Of a stretch of 5,263 nucleotides of DNA, positions 4,715 to 5,263 are shown piece after piece. The stretch lies in NCBI GenBank assembly GCA_003565035.1, contig PXDP01000389.1, positions 1-5,263 of the forward strand, in the 5' to 3' direction. Source of the DNA: PVC group bacterium (GTDB lineage: Bacteria > Verrucomicrobiota > Kiritimatiellia > SS1-B-03-39 > UBA6053). Below the pieces are notes generated by a model. The model was not told the origin of the DNA and did no database searches. It saw only the letters and a list, made by a program, of their open reading frames with translations. The position numbers and the translations under genes were made by a program. Positions within the stretch are counted from its first letter, which is position 1; each line of letters begins with the position of its first letter.

Positions 4715-5263
4715 TCAACCTTGAAGCTCTATCCCGCCAACCCAGCCGAAGTGGGGTTTGAAGCGAAAGCTGTCGTCTGGGGAGAAGTCGGTGAGCTTTT
4801 TATCGAATCGCGGATCATTGGAGCGGACCCGGATGTCCTCGCGGGTGAAGGTGGCGATTGGGAGATCCTGAATGGCGAAGATGCCTTTGATCATGCGGAC
4901 CTTATCGGCGTCGAAGCCCATAAGCGCACAGCAGACGGTGTCCACGGCGAGCGGGTTGGTGCCGGCGATGAGGAGCCCGCAGGGCTTGGGGTCGGGAGCC
5001 ATGGGACCGTTGCCTTCACCGCCGATGATGCCGTCCACCACGGTCAGGTAGCGCATGGGTTTTTGCCGGGGATTGCCTTCTCCGTCGTAGTAAAAAAAGC
5101 ATTTGTTCAGATCGGCGACCATGCGCCAGCAGGTGTCGTTTCCATGCCAGTTTCCGCTGCGAACGACCGCCTGGGTGTCCCCGAAAATCATGCGCCCGAG
5201 TTTTTTCAGAGGCACAAAGCAGCGGCTGAGGGCGTTGCGGCCGAAGAGGATGCGCTTGATGCC
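4715..5263 (-). CDS. DUF362 domain protein, C-terminal part (5' end outside the window)
   Basis: The frame is open to the high-coordinate edge, so only the last 182 residues are seen; the GTG at 5215 is internal and not the start. The DUF362 core is clear: FGDTQAVVRSGNWHGND (27-43), VVDGIIGGEGNGPMAPDP (75-92) and an IAGTNPLAVDTVCCALMG segment (99-116). The protein ends in VGGIELQG. The function of DUF362 is not established. Some members carry a ferredoxin-like CxxCxxC cluster, but none is present in the visible part. Members occur repeatedly in polysaccharide gene clusters next to CapK-like and bi-domain oxidoreductase genes, which fits the present neighbours. Its stop lies 57 bases before the Phd antitoxin start, on the same strand. 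Confidence 0.88.
   Translation of the reverse strand, partial: GIKRILFGRNALSRCFVPLKKLGRMIFGDTQAVVRSGNWHGNDTCWRMVADLNKCFFYYDGEGNPRQKPMRYLTVVDGIIGGEGNGPMAPDPKPCGLLIAGTNPLAVDTVCCALMGFDADKVRMIKGIFAIQDLPIATFTREDIRVRSNDPRFDKKLTDFSPDDSFRFKPHFGWVGGIELQG

Noticed and set aside
5213..5215. GTG start for the DUF362 protein
   Set aside because: The frame continues upstream to the window edge without a stop, and family members are much longer, so this GTG is an internal valine codon.

Overview
This window reads almost entirely on the minus strand. In transcription order (high to low coordinate) it holds a DUF362 protein (5' end outside the window), a Phd/YefM-type antitoxin with a PIN-domain toxin, a CapK/phenylacetate-CoA-ligase-like adenylate-forming enzyme, a second and unrelated toxin-antitoxin pair (VapB-like ribbon-helix-helix antitoxin with VapC), and a bi-domain oxidoreductase (MDR alcohol-dehydrogenase-like half fused to a Gfo/Idh/MocA half) that runs off the low-coordinate end. 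No rRNA, tRNA, CRISPR array, transposase or phage gene was seen.

The three large genes (DUF362, CapK-like, bi-domain oxidoreductase) are families commonly met together in bacterial exopolysaccharide, capsule or O-antigen loci, so I infer the edge of a surface-polysaccharide cluster. No glycosyltransferase, flippase or polymerase is visible, so the product cannot be named. Both gaps between these genes are filled by complete toxin-antitoxin modules of different antitoxin families. Each antitoxin is preceded by an inverted repeat overlapping a sigma70-like promoter, as expected for autorepression. Both promoters are placed so that transcription would start at or within a base or two of the antitoxin ATG, and neither antitoxin has a Shine-Dalgarno sequence, which suggests leaderless mRNAs. 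Both toxins and the oxidoreductase do have Shine-Dalgarno-like motifs.

Gene-free stretches are all shorter than 300 bases. 1702-1792 is the leader of the oxidoreductase, with a GC-rich hairpin and an AGGAGA ribosome binding site. 2353-2557 holds the vapB promoter/operator plus small direct and inverted repeats that run into the capK stop codon. 3968-4014 is largely a heptanucleotide tandem repeat. 4658-4714 is the phd promoter/operator.

The large genes look moderately GC-rich and the toxin-antitoxin stretches more AT-rich by eye, compatible with separate acquisition. The organism is a Gram-negative-like bacterium with sigma70-type promoters. The intergenic heptad repeats and gene style would fit the Verrucomicrobiota/Kiritimatiellota/Lentisphaerota group, but this is a low-confidence impression without a database search.
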